A DNA stretch of 5,742 nucleotides, taken from assembly GCA_003669255.1 (NCBI GenBank), contig QWPO01000077.1, forward strand, positions 1-5,742, in the 5' to 3' direction. Each line of letters opens with the position of its first letter. The stretch's first letter is position 1. This DNA is from Planctomycetota bacterium. GTDB taxonomy: Bacteria; Planctomycetota; Planctomycetia; Pirellulales; UBA1268. The notes beneath the pieces were generated by a model. That model did not search any database, had not been told where the DNA came from, and worked only from the letters and a program-made list of their open reading frames with translations. Shown here piece by piece: positions 4,447-5,742 of this stretch. The position numbers and the translations under genes are program-made.

Positions 4447-5696
4447 GCGGCGTTCAGCGCCGCGGCGATCGCCTCGGCCTTCGTCGCGATCGCGCTATCG
4501 AGCTGCAACGCCCGCACCCTTGCCAGCGCCGCGCCAACGGCCTTTCCCGGCGGCACGCCGGCCGCAAGCAGGTCGTTGCCCGTCACCAGCGGTGGTGGAT
4601 CGATCTCCGCCCGGGGGCGGACCACCTGCCCCGAGAACCAGGAAGCCCGGCCAGCATCGCCAAGCCCGCAGGCGGCGCGGGCCCGCAGCACGTCGGCGAG
4701 CGCCGCCGCATCCTCGTGCGCCACCCACCGCTGCATCTCCGACCATGGGCGTCCGGCAGGATCAGCTCCGGAGGCCACAGCCGCCACGCCGGCTCCCAGC
4801 CACTCCCCCTTCTTCGCCTCGCGATTCGAGAGTCGCAGCCGTGCATGCATCCGCGGCAGCACCTCGTTGCCAGCATCTTCTGCCAGCGTCGCCAGCGACA
4901 TTGGCAGGTCGGGCTCGTCGAAGGCGTCGATGATCCGACCAGCCTCCAGCCACCTCGGCTCGGCCACGGCAGGTGGCGCAACTTCGGGCAACACTTCCCG
5001 CGCCAGCCCCGTCGCGAGCAAGAGTTCCACTGCCCGCCGCCGCCCCGGCCGCGACAGCATCGCCCGGAGTTCAGCCGCGATCCGCTCGGGGCTCACTGCC
5101 GCCACCAGGTGCGGCATCCGCTCGATGGCCGCCCGTGTCTCGGACTCGAGCACGAACCCGAAAAAAGCCGTGAATCTGATCGCCCGCAGCATCCGCAGGT
5201 GGTCCTCGCCAAACCGCATCGCCGGCACGCCAATCGCCCGCACGATGCCGTCCGCAAGGTCAGCCCGGCCGCCCACGAAGTCGTGCACCTCGCCGCTGAC
5301 CGGATCGAGGAACAGGCCGTTGATCGTGAAATCCCGCCGCTGCGCATCTTCCCTGGCCGAGCAAAACGTGACGCCAGCAGGGTGGCGGCCGTCGGTGTAG
5401 GGGGCGTCGGCGCGGAAGGTCGCCACCTCCACCTGCCCGGCCGGCTTGGGCCCCAGCACGGTGATCACGCCAAAAGACGCCCCCACCGCCAGCGTCCGCC
5501 CCCGTCCAAAGATGGCCCGCACCTGATCGGGTTTGGCGGCCGTGGCGACGTCGTAGTCGGCCGGGGTCCGGCCGAGTAGTTCGTCCCGGACACACCCCCC
5601 GGCCCAGTAGGTCTCGTGGCCGGCCTCCCGGAGACGGCGGACAACGTCGGCGGCGAAGGCTCGGGCGGCGGCAGGGTCGGCGGGGAGGGCGGGCAT
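4443..5696 (-). CDS. cca: CCA tRNA nucleotidyltransferase (class II)
   Basis: This enzyme adds or repairs the 3'-terminal CCA of tRNAs, which is needed for aminoacylation; it acts in the cytoplasm. The protein is 417 aa. The class II nucleotidyltransferase head is clear: GGCVRDELLGR at 33-43 with the metal-binding DYD at 47-49, RRDFTINGL at 120-128, the template motif EDHLRMLRAIRF at 164-175 and SPERIAAEL at 202-210. The GASFGV segment after the head (72-77) lacks the basic GRRF motif of bacterial poly(A) polymerases, favouring CCA addition, although the two families are easily confused. C-terminal VTGNDLLAAGVPPG (371-384) and the following helices match the tRNA-binding body/tail domain. A region where many relatives have an HD hydrolase motif reads LATLAEDAG (268-276), so HD activity is not expected. 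The start is ATG at 5696 without a Shine-Dalgarno. The gene is convergent with scpB, and its TAG stop lies in repeat fragment R12. Confidence 0.9.
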   Translation of the reverse strand: MPALPADPAAARAFAADVVRRLREAGHETYWAGGCVRDELLGRTPADYDVATAAKPDQVRAIFGRGRTLAVGASFGVITVLGPKPAGQVEVATFRADAPYTDGRHPAGVTFCSAREDAQRRDFTINGLFLDPVSGEVHDFVGGRADLADGIVRAIGVPAMRFGEDHLRMLRAIRFTAFFGFVLESETRAAIERMPHLVAAVSPERIAAELRAMLSRPGRRRAVELLLATGLAREVLPEVAPPAVAEPRWLEAGRIIDAFDEPDLPMSLATLAEDAGNEVLPRMHARLRLSNREAKKGEWLGAGVAAVASGADPAGRPWSEMQRWVAHEDAAALADVLRARAACGLGDAGRASWFSGQVVRPRAEIDPPPLVTGNDLLAAGVPPGKAVGAALARVRALQLDSAIATKAEAIAAALNAA

Positions 5697-5708
5697 GAAA
5701 CCAAACCG

Positions 5709-5738
5709 TTGACAGCCACCAGAGGGGGTCGATAGACT
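5709..5738 (+). promoter_or_regulatory. Possible sigma70-type promoter pointing out of the right edge
   Basis: A perfect -35 box TTGACA (5709-5714) is followed after 18 bases by TAGACT (5733-5738), four of six matches to TATAAT. It lies just upstream of and divergent from cca, and would start transcription close to or beyond the window end, presumably for a + strand gene there. The spacer is one base longer than ideal. Confidence 0.4.
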
Positions 5739-5742
5739 TTGA

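Noticed and set aside
4281..5579. 432-aa + strand open frame opposite cca
   Set aside because: It begins inside the repeat cluster and is antisense to a well-supported tRNA nucleotidyltransferase; no family features are seen.

Overview
This is a GC-rich, densely coded chromosomal window with housekeeping-type genes and two clusters of short palindromic repeats. The protein families, the high GC, the general lack of Shine-Dalgarno sequences and the 'GTAGC...AGGTT-NNN-AACCT...' repeats fit a planctomycete (Pirellulales-like). That assignment comes from recognition, not from a search.

Layout, left to right. Positions 1-913 (minus strand) encode nearly all of an ABC-2 type transporter ATP-binding protein, whose C-terminus runs off the left edge. 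A divergent intergenic region of about 165 bp follows. An M20-family, peptidase T-like metallopeptidase is at 1079-2311 (+). The first repeat cluster (2308-2423) lies between it and a beta-class N6-adenine DNA methyltransferase at 2448-3437 (+), which has a Lys/Arg-rich tail and no visible restriction partner. After 73 bp comes scpB at 3511-4248 (+), a kleisin-associated subunit of the SMC condensin complex, with an unusual acidic/proline-rich N-terminal extension. The second repeat cluster (4245-4446) fills the gap between scpB and the convergent CCA-adding tRNA nucleotidyltransferase gene at 4443-5696 (-). At the right edge a sigma70-like promoter on the + strand points out of the window.

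The genes do not form an evident pathway: membrane export, peptide turnover, DNA methylation, chromosome segregation and tRNA 3'-end maturation. The methyltransferase and scpB could be co-transcribed, and both act on the chromosome, but a functional link is only a guess.

The most interesting signal is the repeat family: twelve full or partial units, each with a GTAG head followed by a hairpin with a three-base loop. This is the architecture of REP elements mobilised by RAYT (TnpA-REP) transposases. All three genes that border a cluster, two on + and one on -, end with a TAG stop codon that is the TAG of a repeat's own GTAG head, with the unit in the sense orientation of the gene. The repeats therefore appear to be placed exactly at stop codons.
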